The notes: generated by a model from the letters alone, not told the origin. A stretch of DNA of 64,000 bases from Bradyrhizobium sp. WSM1417 (GCF_000515415.1 NZ_KI911783.1:3648392-3712391); one strand, 5' to 3'. Shown: positions 10,353 to 19,201, counted from the first letter of the stretch. Numbers and translations are program-made.

Positions 10353-10922
10353 TTGAGCGTGACACAAGCGGCTTCGGACGAGATCCTGATCGCCAGGATC
10401 GCTCAAGGCGACCGGCTCGCCATGCAGGTGCTGTACGGGCGGCACCATGTCAGGGTGTATCGGTTCGGCCTCCGGCTCGTGCGGGACGAGCAGGCGGCGG
10501 AAGACCTCATCAGCGAGGTGTTTCTCGACGTCTGGCGTCAAGCCGGCAAATTCGAGGGCCGATCCGCCGTTTCCACCTGGCTGCTGGCCATTACCCGATT
10601 CAAGGCCCTGTCTGCGCTTCGGCGCAGGAAGGATTTTGAGTTGGACGACGACGCCGCGAACGCGATCGAGGATACGTCCGACAATCCGGAAACGGCGGTG
10701 CAGAAGAAGGATACCAGTGAAGCGTTGCGGGAGTGTCTGACGGGCCTCTCGCCGGACCATCGGGAAATCGTCGATCTCGTCTACTACCACGAGAAGTCCG
10801 TGGAAGAAGTGGCCGAAATCGTTGGCATCCCGGAGAACACTGTGAAGACGCGCTTGTTTTATGCGCGCAAGAAATTGGCCGAACTGCTGAAGGCAGCCGG
10901 CATTGAGCGAGGCTGGCCATGA
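10353..10922 (+). CDS. ECF-family sigma factor (RpoE-like)
   Basis: A protein of 189 residues. Region 2 (about residues 20-95) shows YGRHHVRVYRFGLRLVRDEQAAEDLISEVFLDVWRQ and TWLLAITRFKALSALRRRK. Region 4 (about 125-180) shows LSPDHREIVDLVYYHEKSVEEVAEIVGIPENTVKTRLFYARKKL, a full helix-turn-helix. The start is either the TTG at 10353 or the GTG two codons later; no ATG fits. The stop overlaps the next gene by four bases (ATGA), so sigma and anti-sigma are translationally coupled. A subtilase gene follows 15 bases after the anti-sigma, making a compact three-gene locus. Confidence 0.9.
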   Translation: MSVTQAASDEILIARIAQGDRLAMQVLYGRHHVRVYRFGLRLVRDEQAAEDLISEVFLDVWRQAGKFEGRSAVSTWLLAITRFKALSALRRRKDFELDDDAANAIEDTSDNPETAVQKKDTSEALRECLTGLSPDHREIVDLVYYHEKSVEEVAEIVGIPENTVKTRLFYARKKLAELLKAAGIERGWP

Positions 10923-11614
10923 TGGCTTTGAGCAAGAAGATGCTGGAGCAAGAGCCCGGTGAAATTGAACTGCTGCTGCCGTGGCACGCCGCCGGCACGC
11001 TGAATCCGCGCGATGCGCGCCGCGTCGACGAGGCGCTAGCGCGCGATCCGGAGCTCGCGAAGCAATATGCCGCGATCCGCGGCGAGTATGAAGAGACCAT
11101 CCATCTGAACGAGAGCCTGGGTGCTCCGTCGGCGCGTGCGATGCAGAAGCTGTTCGCCGCGATGGATGCTGAGCCTGCGCGGGCGGCCGGTTCGCTGCCG
11201 CTGTCGGCGCGCATCGCCAGCTTCTTTGCGAGCCTGTCGCCGCGCACTCTGGCCTGGTCGGCGAGCCTTGGCGCCATGGCGCTGGTGCTACAGGCCGGAA
11301 TCATCGGCGCCGTGTTGACGAAGATCCACACTGCGACCTTCCAGACTGCTTCGCTCTCGACCAGCGCTCCGATCACCCGCGACCTCGGAACGACCGTCCC
11401 GCCGGCGCGCGCGCTGGTACGCTTCACGCCCGAGGCGCGCGTCGCCGACATCACGGCATTGCTCGACGGCTACCAGGCTTCGATCATCGGTGATGCCAAG
11501 GGCGGCATGTTCCGCCTCCAGTTCGACAAGGCGATGAGCCGTGACGAACTCACCTCGCTGCTCGGCAAGATGCAGCGCGAGAAGTTCGTCAACCTCGCCG
11601 TCGCAGCGCCATAA
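10919..11614 (+). CDS. Transmembrane anti-sigma factor with prodomain-like outer domain
   Basis: A protein of 231 residues in three parts. Residues 15-60 (LLLPWHAAGTLNPRDARRVD, then LARDPELAKQYAAIRGEYEE) look like an anti-sigma domain, but the CxxC of zinc-binding versions is replaced (DPEL), so it is zinc-free. One membrane helix spans about 112-133. The C-terminal domain, about 160-229, would face the periplasm (ALVRFTPEARVADITALLDG, later GGMFRLQFDKAMSRDELTSLL). Its strand-helix-strand pattern resembles the inhibitory prodomain of subtilisin-like (S8) proteases. The next gene encodes such a protease. The start overlaps the sigma stop by four bases. The prodomain likeness is my reading of the sequence, not a search result. 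Confidence 0.8.
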   Translation: MMALSKKMLEQEPGEIELLLPWHAAGTLNPRDARRVDEALARDPELAKQYAAIRGEYEETIHLNESLGAPSARAMQKLFAAMDAEPARAAGSLPLSARIASFFASLSPRTLAWSASLGAMALVLQAGIIGAVLTKIHTATFQTASLSTSAPITRDLGTTVPPARALVRFTPEARVADITALLDGYQASIIGDAKGGMFRLQFDKAMSRDELTSLLGKMQREKFVNLAVAAP

Positions 11615-11629
11615 GGCGCTTCCAAACCA

Positions 11630-13336
11630 ATGACGCGCAAGTTTGAAAGTGGAGTAAGAGCGGGGGCCTGCGCTTCGTCGGTCGGAGCCGCGCTTCTGCT
11701 CGCCGCCTGTCTCGGCGTCGAGGTCGCGCAGGCGCAGGCGATCATGCGCACGCCGACGATCAGCGTCCCCTCCCGAATGCCGACCGTTTCTCCTGGCATC
11801 GCCGCACGCGTCAGTCCGGGCGTTACCGCCAGAGCGGTGGCCGTCGGTCGCGGTCCCGGCCCGATCGTGACCACGAGGATTTCGGCGCGGATGGGGCCGA
11901 CGCCGGTGCTGCCTTATGCGCGCTACTCCCCGAACCTCTATCCCGCCTGTACTGCGCCCGATCGCGACGCCGCCGGCGAATGCCTGGCGCAGCAGAACGC
12001 AGGCGGCGATGGCTCGGGCAAGTCGGGCAAGAAGACCGCCGCAAAGGGGCGCGGCAACAACACGCCCGTCGCCGCGGATTTGCGCACCTTCGCCGGCGAA
12101 TTCGTCGCCGAGATCGACGGCGGGCTGTCGTTGAGCCAAGCCGACGAGCTTGCGCGTCGCCATGGCCTGACCCGCGTGTCCTCCGAGAATTTTCCGCTGA
12201 TCGGGGCAACGTTCGGATTGTTCCGCATCACCGACGGCCGACCCTCCGCGACGGTGCGGCGTGAATTCGCGGCGGACGGCAGCGTGCGCTCGGTCCAGCC
12301 GAACTTCCGCTACCTGCTTCAGGACCAGAAATCGTCGGTGCCGACCGAGGGGGATCCCGCGCAATATGCGCTGGCCAAGCTCCGCCTGCCGCAGGCACAT
12401 ACTCTCGCGCATGGCGCCAATGTGACGGTCGCCGTGATCGACTCCGGCATCGACGTCCAACATCCCGAACTTGCCAACTCCATTGCCGACAATTTCGATG
12501 CGCTCGGCATTGCCGAGGGCCCGCACATTCACGGCACCGGCATTGCCGGCGCCATCGTGGCGCATGCCAAGCTGATGGGCAGCGCGCCCGAGGCGCGCCT
12601 CATCGCCATCCGCGCCTTCGGCGGCACCACCGGCGGGGCCGAGAGCTCGTCCTACATCATCCTGCGCTCGCTGAATTATGCCGCCGAGCACGGGGCGCAG
12701 ATCGTCAACATGAGCTTTGCCGGTCCGAAAGATGCGGTGATCGAGCGGGCCATCGCGGCGACCGCCGCGCGTGGCCTAGTGCTGATCGCGGCCGCCGGCA
12801 ATGCCGGCGCGAAGTCGCCGCCGCTCTATCCGGCCGCCAATCCCAACGTGATCGCGGTTAGCGCGACCGACCAGCAGGACAGGCTGTTCACCGCCTCCAA
12901 CCGCGGCAACTACATCGCGGTCGCGGCCCCCGGCGTCGATATCTTCCTGCCGGCGCCTGACGGCAAATACCAGATGACGTCGGGCACCTCATTCTCGGCC
13001 GCCTATGTCTCCGGCGTCGCGGCGCTGCTGCTCGAGCGCAATTACGCCCTGAAGCCGGAAGCGCTGCGCACGACGCTGGCGAAGACGGCGCGCGACCTCG
13101 GTTCACCCGGCCGTGATGATCTGTTCGGCGACGGTGAGGCCGACGCGTTTGCCGCGGTCATGGCCGTTCCTGCCGCCGGCGCGACGCCGGTCGCGGCCGC
13201 CTCCGGTACAACAAAACGTGAAGATATCGGGAAGCGTCGCGACGAGCCTGGCGTCCGCGCATTAGAGCAACCTTCGTTGTCGAGCACCGAGGATAAAGCC
13301 ACGGTTTCTCAAGCGGATAGACCGGCGACGCGATAG
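11630..13336 (+). CDS. Exported S8 (subtilisin-like) serine protease
   Basis: A protein of 568 residues. The N-terminus is hydrophobic (GAALLLAACLGVEVAQAQA). The LAAC at 24-27 could be a lipobox, or signal peptidase I could cut after AQA. A Pro/Arg/Ser-rich linker (40-145) and a prodomain-like part (about 150-230, ending VRSVQPNFRY) come before the catalytic domain. The triad is complete: Asp271 (VIDSGID), His301 (HGTGIAG), Ser454 (GTSFSAA), with the oxyanion Asn391 (AAGNAGA). A 100-residue tail with no clear fold follows the catalytic domain. The gene is 15 bases after the anti-sigma gene. It is probably periplasmic or attached to a membrane, and may process the anti-sigma or be a target gene of the sigma factor. 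Confidence 0.92.
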   Translation: MTRKFESGVRAGACASSVGAALLLAACLGVEVAQAQAIMRTPTISVPSRMPTVSPGIAARVSPGVTARAVAVGRGPGPIVTTRISARMGPTPVLPYARYSPNLYPACTAPDRDAAGECLAQQNAGGDGSGKSGKKTAAKGRGNNTPVAADLRTFAGEFVAEIDGGLSLSQADELARRHGLTRVSSENFPLIGATFGLFRITDGRPSATVRREFAADGSVRSVQPNFRYLLQDQKSSVPTEGDPAQYALAKLRLPQAHTLAHGANVTVAVIDSGIDVQHPELANSIADNFDALGIAEGPHIHGTGIAGAIVAHAKLMGSAPEARLIAIRAFGGTTGGAESSSYIILRSLNYAAEHGAQIVNMSFAGPKDAVIERAIAATAARGLVLIAAAGNAGAKSPPLYPAANPNVIAVSATDQQDRLFTASNRGNYIAVAAPGVDIFLPAPDGKYQMTSGTSFSAAYVSGVAALLLERNYALKPEALRTTLAKTARDLGSPGRDDLFGDGEADAFAAVMAVPAAGATPVAAASGTTKREDIGKRRDEPGVRALEQPSLSSTEDKATVSQADRPATR

Positions 13337-13814
13337 CGGCTGTGACAACTTTGCGCGCGGCGCGAAGGTCGAAAAATCAAACGCCGCGTTGAACGTTCGG
13401 CCCGCTGCCACGACCAAATTATGTGGGAGCGGTTATCCCTCCCCATAAGTCATATTAGGCGCGAGCGCCCATCCACCCCAAGCGCCCATATGGCTCGACC
13501 CGTCCGGTTGTCCCCCCGGACGGGTCTTTTCTTTTTGACGTCCAATTCCTCGAAGCCCTACGCGAGATCAGCTTCCGGTTGAGAGATCGTGGCTCACTCA
13601 GCGCGACCGCTCCGCCCGCATGCCGCAAGCGCGCTATGCTTGTGCGAAGCTTGACTCCAAAACCCCTTGAATCTCCGCACGACTACGGAGTTTGGCGACG
13701 AAAACATCGTCGTTGCTGGACAAGTCAAAACTTTTCCACAAAATATTCACGTCGCGTCTAAATTGATTCGTGTGCGTTGCGTCGCGTCCGTATTTTCTCC
13801 TGACGGGCTGATTT
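13337..13814. other. Intergenic region, 478 bases, possible small RNA
   Basis: No protein gene is supported. The first 200 bases contain several small dyads: GGGAG/CTCCC at about 13425-13440, and GGCG/CGCC flanking CGAG at about 13458. These are followed by a strong intrinsic terminator at 13497-13536. A TTGAAC at 13389-13394 could serve as a -35 box. The stretch between it and the terminator could be a small RNA of about 110-130 bases with C-rich single-stranded segments (CCCTCCCC, CCACCCC). Alternatively it is only the 3' untranslated region of the protease gene. The last 270 bases show nothing beyond the likely promoter of the next gene. Confidence 0.45.
13497..13536 (+). terminator. Intrinsic (Rho-independent) terminator
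   Basis: The arms GACCCGTCCGG and CCGGACGGGTC are a perfect 11-bp stem with an 8-base loop, followed at once by TTTTCTTTTT. It is 160 bases beyond the subtilase stop, so it ends either that operon or a small RNA encoded just before it. Confidence 0.9.
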
Positions 13815-14486
13815 ATGACACATCGCCAAGAGGCTATTCGCGACGTTGCCATTGGCCGCGACGTTGCGGCACGCTGGTGCGCTCTCGCCGAGCAGCGGCT
13901 GGTGCATCTCTCCGAGATGTTCGAGACCGGGCGCTGGCGCCGCTATCACTCCGAGATCGCATTTCTCGAAAACATTCAGGAAGCCAAGCTCGCCGTCCAG
14001 ACCTGGCGCGCGCTTGCCACCGGCGCTGATGTCGCCACGGCGGCTGCGAGCGTGTCGCCCGCATTCGGCTGGTCGCCGGCGACAATGCCCCGCATGTTTC
14101 CGCGCGAGCCCCAGGCGCAGACCGTGCAACCGAAGGCCGTGCACATCGCCCCGGAGACCGCCGTCCCGGTCAGGCTCGATCCGAATCCGGGCGTTCTCGC
14201 CGAAATCACCGAAGCCCCGACCGCGCGGGTCGCCGCGCCTGCCGAGATGGCGCCGCTCCAAGTGCCGGCTGCCATGGCGCCGCCCACCGCGCCCGTCACG
14301 ATGACGGGGCCCAAGATGCCGGCCGCGACGGCAGCGCCCAAGGCGCTGGCTGCGATGGCGGCGCTTCTGCCGCAGTTCTCTCCGCCGGCAGCCGAAATTG
14401 TCGCAGCCCCCGAACGCCTGGTTGAGTTCACCTTCAGCCTCGACGGCCTCGAAGCGAAATACCCGCTGCTGCGGAACGCGTTCTAG
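13815..14486 (+). CDS. Conserved hypothetical protein (TIGR03809-like, tentative)
   Basis: A protein of 223 residues. The N-terminal 75 residues are a well-ordered helical domain (WCALAEQRLVHLSEMFETGR, then the segment RYHSEIAFLENIQEAKLAVQ). The rest is a Pro/Ala/Met-rich linker with repeated APxxM-type units (about residues 90-190), ending in FSLDGLEAKYPLLRNAF. I believe the N-terminal domain is the one described as TIGR03809 in Bradyrhizobiaceae, but this is from memory. It converges with a TIGR03808-type gene 30 bases away, which supports the idea. No signal peptide is visible. Function unknown. Confidence 0.6.
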   Translation: MTHRQEAIRDVAIGRDVAARWCALAEQRLVHLSEMFETGRWRRYHSEIAFLENIQEAKLAVQTWRALATGADVATAAASVSPAFGWSPATMPRMFPREPQAQTVQPKAVHIAPETAVPVRLDPNPGVLAEITEAPTARVAAPAEMAPLQVPAAMAPPTAPVTMTGPKMPAATAAPKALAAMAALLPQFSPPAAEIVAAPERLVEFTFSLDGLEAKYPLLRNAF

Positions 14487-14516
14487 CGTTCGAGAGTAAG
14501 AGGCGAGGAACGGCAG

Positions 14517-15887
14517 CTACCGCCGCACCGCATTCCCGCCGACCACCAATTGGGCAAACCGCTGGGCGCCGTCCGCCGACAGGTCGGACGTTACGGCGCG
14601 CGCATGATCGAGCCCGACCACGGCGCCGCGCGGGGTTTCCGAGATCATGTTGTTGTTGACGAGCGCGGTGCCGGCGCCGGGCACGACGGACACGCCGACG
14701 CCTGCCAGTGCCTTGCGGATCACGTTGCCCGTGATGGCGACGTCGCGGAGATATTTGCCCCAGCCGGCGACGATGCCGTAGGACGGCGCGTTCTCGATCA
14801 CGTTGCCGGTGACCGATGAATCCGCCTCGATGTAGATGCCGATGCCGGCATCGTCATCCGGCGCGGTGCCGATCGGCCGCTTCGGGATCAGATTGCGGAT
14901 GATGTTGCCCTGAACCACGGCGATGCGGCCGCCTTCGTTGAAATTGCAGACGGAGACGCCGACGGCGGCGCCGTCCACAATGTTGTTGGCGATCACCGCG
15001 GCCTCGAAAGCGAATTCCGAATAGAGCGCGACCTCGCGCACGTCGCTGACGCTGTTGCCGGTGATGTGGATGTTCGAGGCCGAGTTGCCGCGCACGGCGG
15101 AGTAATCGCAGTTCTTGATGCGATTGCCGCGCACGATGACGTTGCCGGCGCGGAACGCGTTGATGGCGTTGCCGTACTGGCCGGAGCCGCCGGGACCGGC
15201 CTTGATGTCCTCGATGCGGTTATCAGTGACCAGCGTGCCGTCGTCGCCGATGGCGGTGCGCAGGATCTCGATGCCGTTGTCGTTGGTGCCGGTGATGGTG
15301 TTGTGGGAGACGCTGAGTCCCCTGGCGTCGAACGACACCACCGCCGTCACCGCGATGTTGGTAAAGATGTTGCCCGAGATATCGCCGGAGACTTGTTCGA
15401 GCCAGATGCCGCTGCCACCGGAGCCGGTGATCGCGCAATCGGTGATGCGGACGTCGCGTCCGCCTAAGATCTGGATCAGCCCGCGTCGCGTCGGCAGCGG
15501 AATGCCGCTGCCGTCAAAAGTGATGCCGGAAATGCCGATTGCATCGGAGCCGTCGCTCTGGATCGCCGACGCCCCGCCGGTGAAGACGAATTTTGTCGCG
15601 CCGCGCACGCCGATCAGTTGTGCGCCATTTGGCAGGCGCAACAATCCGGTGCGGTAGATGCCGGGTGGCAGCGCCAGCGGCATCTGCGCTCGCGCGGCCT
15701 CGTCGATCGCGCGCTGGAGCGCGCGGGTCTGATCCTCGCTGCTGCCAGGCCGCACGCCATATTGCGTGGCATCTCGGCCGAGCAGCGACGTCAGCGGCGC
15801 CGCACGCGCGGCGTCGGCGGGTATCGCGAGCGCGCCGGCGATGCCTGCGGTCGAAGCTCCGATGAGATGGCGGCGATTGAGGTCCAT
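14517..15887 (-). CDS. Tat-exported parallel beta-helix repeat protein (TIGR03808 type)
   Basis: A protein of 456 residues. It begins with a twin-arginine signal (NRRHLIGASTAGIAGALA). The mature part opens with a pectate-lyase-like segment (YGVRPGSSEDQTRALQRAID). It then continues as about a dozen right-handed beta-helix turns, seen as repeated units such as ITGNSVSDV, VIVRGNRIKN and VTGNVIENAP, each with the N-x-I/V pattern of Pbh1 repeats. This combination is what TIGR03808 describes in Rhizobiales. Such folds usually bind or cut polysaccharides, but no catalytic motif is obvious. It is folded before export and likely periplasmic or secreted. A stop-to-stop neighbour at 13815-14486 may be its usual genomic partner. 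Confidence 0.85.
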   Translation of the reverse strand: MDLNRRHLIGASTAGIAGALAIPADAARAAPLTSLLGRDATQYGVRPGSSEDQTRALQRAIDEAARAQMPLALPPGIYRTGLLRLPNGAQLIGVRGATKFVFTGGASAIQSDGSDAIGISGITFDGSGIPLPTRRGLIQILGGRDVRITDCAITGSGGSGIWLEQVSGDISGNIFTNIAVTAVVSFDARGLSVSHNTITGTNDNGIEILRTAIGDDGTLVTDNRIEDIKAGPGGSGQYGNAINAFRAGNVIVRGNRIKNCDYSAVRGNSASNIHITGNSVSDVREVALYSEFAFEAAVIANNIVDGAAVGVSVCNFNEGGRIAVVQGNIIRNLIPKRPIGTAPDDDAGIGIYIEADSSVTGNVIENAPSYGIVAGWGKYLRDVAITGNVIRKALAGVGVSVVPGAGTALVNNNMISETPRGAVVGLDHARAVTSDLSADGAQRFAQLVVGGNAVRR

Positions 15888-15991
15888 GGACGCGTCCTCC
15901 GGCGGACGCGGGGGCCCGCGCGGACTAGGTAGCGCAGAAATGGGCAGGGACGGCCGGGGCCGTGAGGATTGTTCGCGGTAGGGTTAAATGT

Positions 15992-16645
15992 TTACGCAGT
16001 CGTGTTCCGAGCCTTCCGTGCCAACTGCACCATCTCCATCAGCATCGCTTCCCCGGCGTCCACCAGTTCCTCCAGCGTGATCCGCGGCGCGCCCTTGCGG
16101 CGCACGGCGCCACTGCGCGCGAGCAGGGGAATATGGATGAACGCGGCGAGCTTTGGCCCGCCGCCCCTGACGTTTTCGATCGCGCGCCAGCTCAGGTAAT
16201 TGCAGAGATAGGCGCCGGCATCACGCGAGGGGCGCGCGTCGATGCCGGTGAGGCGGGCGGCGCGCAGCAGCCTTGCGGTGTGCGGGCCGAACGTTATCGC
16301 GTCCGCATTGCCGGCGATGCCGCGCTTGCTCGATCGGCTGTTGGCGGCATCGGGCCACAGCATGGTGACGGCGTTGCGCGCGCGGCTCTCGATGCGCAGA
16401 TAGGGCGTGCGTGCGGCGAGGCCGAACATCAGCAGCGCATCGGGCTTCTCTTTCGCAAGCACCTCCGGCAATTGCCGGTCCACCGCGGCATAGGTGACCG
16501 GGAAGATGTGGCTGGAGATCGCGGCATCGTCGAGTGCGGGACGGCGCAATTGCGCCAGCCGGGCGACCAGCGGCTGGGTCGGATTGTAGGGCGCGCCGGG
16601 AAACGGGCCGAAGCCGGTGAGGAGAATGCGGAGCTTGTCGCTCAT
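15992..16645 (-). CDS. pcp: Pyroglutamyl-peptidase I
   Basis: A protein of 217 residues, a cytoplasmic cysteine peptidase (family C15) that removes N-terminal pyroglutamate from peptides. The three catalytic landmarks are present: Glu in YLRIESRARN, Cys in DAGAYLCNYLSW and His in AAFIHIPLL. The N-terminus LLTGFGPFPGAPYNPT is the family start. Its ATG overlaps the meaB stop by four bases (ATGA), so the two genes are co-translated, although no biochemical link is known. Confidence 0.93.
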   Translation of the reverse strand: MSDKLRILLTGFGPFPGAPYNPTQPLVARLAQLRRPALDDAAISSHIFPVTYAAVDRQLPEVLAKEKPDALLMFGLAARTPYLRIESRARNAVTMLWPDAANSRSSKRGIAGNADAITFGPHTARLLRAARLTGIDARPSRDAGAYLCNYLSWRAIENVRGGGPKLAAFIHIPLLARSGAVRRKGAPRITLEELVDAGEAMLMEMVQLARKARNTTA

Positions 16646-17631
16646 TGCAGCAACTCCAAGATCTTTTCGGCGGCGAGCGCCGGTGTGAGATGGCCGTCGG
16701 CCACCTCAGTCTCGATCTTCCGGACCTTGGTGCGAACCGACGCCTCGCTGCGCAAGCGCGCCAGCATGCGCTGCTCCAGCATCGACCACATCCATTTCAC
16801 CTGCTGCTCGCGCCGCCGTGCGGCGAAATCGCCGGATGCATTCATCGCCTTGCGGTGATCGAGGACCTTCTGCCAGATCTTCGCGACGCCGTCGCCGGTC
16901 AGCGCCGAATAGGTCTCGACCGGCGGATGCCAGTGCTCGGAGCGTGGCGTCAGGATATGCAGCGCGCCGCGATAATCGGCGGCGGTGATGTTGGCGCGCT
17001 TGAGATTGTCGCCATCGGCCTTGTTGATCGCGATCATGTCGGCGAGCTCGACCAGGCCCTTCTTGATCCCTTGGAGCTCGTCGCCGCCCCCCGGCAGCAT
17101 CAGGGCGAGGAAGAAATCGGTCATGTCGCAGACTGCGGTCTCGGACTGGCCGATGCCGACAGTCTCCACCAGCACGACGTCGAAGCCGGCCGCCTCGCAC
17201 AGCAGCATCGCCTCGCGTGTCTTGGCCGCGACGCCGCCGAGCGTGCCCGAGGCCGGCGAGGGCCGGATGAAGGCGTCGTCGGACGCCGAGAGCCGGGCCA
17301 TCCGCGTCTTGTCGCCGAGGATCGAGCCACCGCTCCGCGCCGAGGACGGATCGACCGCGAGCACCGCGACCTTGTGGCCTTGCTCGATGAGATGGGTGCC
17401 GAGCGCGTCGATGGTGGTGGATTTGCCGACGCCGGGCGAGCCGGTGATGCCGACGCGGACCGCCCTGCCAGTATCGGACAAGAGCATTTGCACCAGCTCG
17501 CGCGCCAGCGCCTGATGGTCGCTGCGCCGGCTCTCGACCAGCGTGATGGCCCGCGCCAGCGCCGCGCGGCTGCCGGCGCGGAGGTCATGGGCGAGGGATT
17601 TGATGTCCAGTGAAGGCTTTTTCTCAACCAT
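16642..17631 (-). CDS. meaB: MeaB/ArgK GTPase, methylmalonyl-CoA mutase chaperone
   Basis: A protein of 329 residues of the G3E P-loop GTPase family. MeaB protects methylmalonyl-CoA mutase from inactivation and gates loading of the adenosylcobalamin cofactor. Walker A is GSPGVGKST at about residues 64-72. VDPSSARSGGSILGDKTRM is the Walker A'/switch region, VETVGIGQSE is switch II, and INKADG is the guanine-specifying NKxD loop. The mutase subunits are encoded 4-9 kb upstream on the same strand, with tctCBA in between. The start ATG gives MVEKKPSLDI. Confidence 0.95.
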   Translation of the reverse strand: MVEKKPSLDIKSLAHDLRAGSRAALARAITLVESRRSDHQALARELVQMLLSDTGRAVRVGITGSPGVGKSTTIDALGTHLIEQGHKVAVLAVDPSSARSGGSILGDKTRMARLSASDDAFIRPSPASGTLGGVAAKTREAMLLCEAAGFDVVLVETVGIGQSETAVCDMTDFFLALMLPGGGDELQGIKKGLVELADMIAINKADGDNLKRANITAADYRGALHILTPRSEHWHPPVETYSALTGDGVAKIWQKVLDHRKAMNASGDFAARRREQQVKWMWSMLEQRMLARLRSEASVRTKVRKIETEVADGHLTPALAAEKILELLQ

Positions 17632-17682
17632 GCCCTGCTTTACAACGCCGGCGCGGGGCAGGCGAGGGTTGCTCGCCCGATA

Positions 17683-19197
17683 TCACCGGGATGTCGCCGC
17701 CACCCCCGTCCGCAGCGGTTTCAGCTTCCGCCAGGCCCAGACCATCACCGGCCACAGCAGCGCCCCGATCGCCATGGCGGCGAGGATCGCGGCCACGGGG
17801 CGCTCAAAAAACGGCAAAATGCTGCCGTCCGACTTGATCAGCGAAGTGACGAAAGCCTGCTCGACCATGGTGCCCATGACGATGCCGAGCACCATCGCGG
17901 CGACGGGATAGCCGTTTGCTTCCATGACATAGCCGATCACGCCGAAGGCGGCGACGGTGACGACGCCGAACATGTTGTTGCCGATCGCGAACGAGCCGAC
18001 CGCGCAGCACAGCATAATAACTGGCATGATAGCGGAGCGCGGTGCCAGCAGGATGTAGGCGGCAACCCGGATCATGGCGATGCCGAGCGGGATCATCAAA
18101 ATGTTCGCGATGATGAACATCAGATAGATCGCGTACATGCTCGACGCTTTCTCGGTGAACAGCGTCGGCCCGGGGTTGAGCCCCTTCATGTAGAGCACGC
18201 CGATCGCGATCGCGGCGATGGTGTCGCCGGGGATGCCGAACAGCAATGATGGCACCCAGCCCGAGGCGATGCTGGCATTGTTGCTGGCGCCGGCCTCGAC
18301 CAGGCCCTCGACATGGCCGGTGCCGAACTTCTCCGGTTCCTTGGAGAAGCGCTTCGACATCGCGTAGGACACCCAGGCGGCCATGTCGGCGCCGGCGCCG
18401 GGCAGCACGCCGATGATGATGCCGACGATGTTTCCGCGCGTCATCTGCCAATGGTATTTCTTGGTCAGCTTCCACTGGCCGGCCATGATGCTTCCGAATT
18501 TGCGCCGCGGCAGCGGCGGAGGCTCGGGCGTCAGCATCGCGCGCATCACCTGGGCCACCGCGAACACGCCGACCAGCGCGGGGATCGGCTCGATGCCGCC
18601 GAACAGATCGGTGAGGCCGAAGGTGAAGCGCGGCACGCCGCCGGGATTTTCGATGCCGACGCAGGAGACCAGCAGGCCGAGGAACATGCCGGCGATTGCC
18701 TTTACCGGCGAGGAGCGAGCGACCAAAGTGGCGCACATGAGGCCGAGCAGCGCCAGCCAGAAATACTCGAAGGTCGAGAACGACAGCGCGATCTCGGCCA
18801 GCGGCGGCGCCAGGATCATCAGCGACAGCACGCCGGCGATGCCACCGACGGCCGAGAACCACACGCCGGCCCCGAGCGCCAGCTCGGCCTGTCCCTTGCG
18901 GGTCATGGCGTAGGCCTCGTCCGCATAGGCGGCGGAGGCGGGCGTTCCCGGGATGCGCAGCAGCGCGCCGGGAATGTCGCCGGAGAAGATCGCCATCGAG
19001 GACGCCGCGACGATGGTCGCAATCGCCGCAATCGGCGAGAGGTAGAAGGTGACGGGGACGAGCAGGGCGGTTGCCATCGTCGCCGACAGGCCCGGCAGCG
19101 AGCCGATCACGAGCCCGTACACGGAGGCTGCGAACATCGCGATGATGACCTCCCAGGTGGAGATCAGTGCGAACGCTTCAATCAGGGTTTTTAGCAT
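17683..19197 (-). CDS. tctA: Tripartite tricarboxylate transporter, large permease TctA
   Basis: A protein of 504 residues with about 11-12 membrane helices; the family length is about 500. The conserved GSLPGLSATMATALLVP near residue 32 and VLPGAGADMAAWVSYAMSKR near residue 263 are the two repeat signatures of TctA permeases. It forms the inner-membrane transporter with TctB, fed by a periplasmic TctC (Bug) protein, usually for carboxylates. tctB lies four bases upstream and tctC 88 bases beyond that, so the order is tctC-tctB-tctA in one operon. Confidence 0.95.
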   Translation of the reverse strand: MLKTLIEAFALISTWEVIIAMFAASVYGLVIGSLPGLSATMATALLVPVTFYLSPIAAIATIVAASSMAIFSGDIPGALLRIPGTPASAAYADEAYAMTRKGQAELALGAGVWFSAVGGIAGVLSLMILAPPLAEIALSFSTFEYFWLALLGLMCATLVARSSPVKAIAGMFLGLLVSCVGIENPGGVPRFTFGLTDLFGGIEPIPALVGVFAVAQVMRAMLTPEPPPLPRRKFGSIMAGQWKLTKKYHWQMTRGNIVGIIIGVLPGAGADMAAWVSYAMSKRFSKEPEKFGTGHVEGLVEAGASNNASIASGWVPSLLFGIPGDTIAAIAIGVLYMKGLNPGPTLFTEKASSMYAIYLMFIIANILMIPLGIAMIRVAAYILLAPRSAIMPVIMLCCAVGSFAIGNNMFGVVTVAAFGVIGYVMEANGYPVAAMVLGIVMGTMVEQAFVTSLIKSDGSILPFFERPVAAILAAMAIGALLWPVMVWAWRKLKPLRTGVAATSR

Positions 19198-19201
19198 GGG
19201 A

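Noticed and set aside
11288..12691. Open frame of 467 codons antisense to the subtilase
   Set aside because: The sense strand contains the complete S8 triad; the antisense peptide has no recognisable domain.
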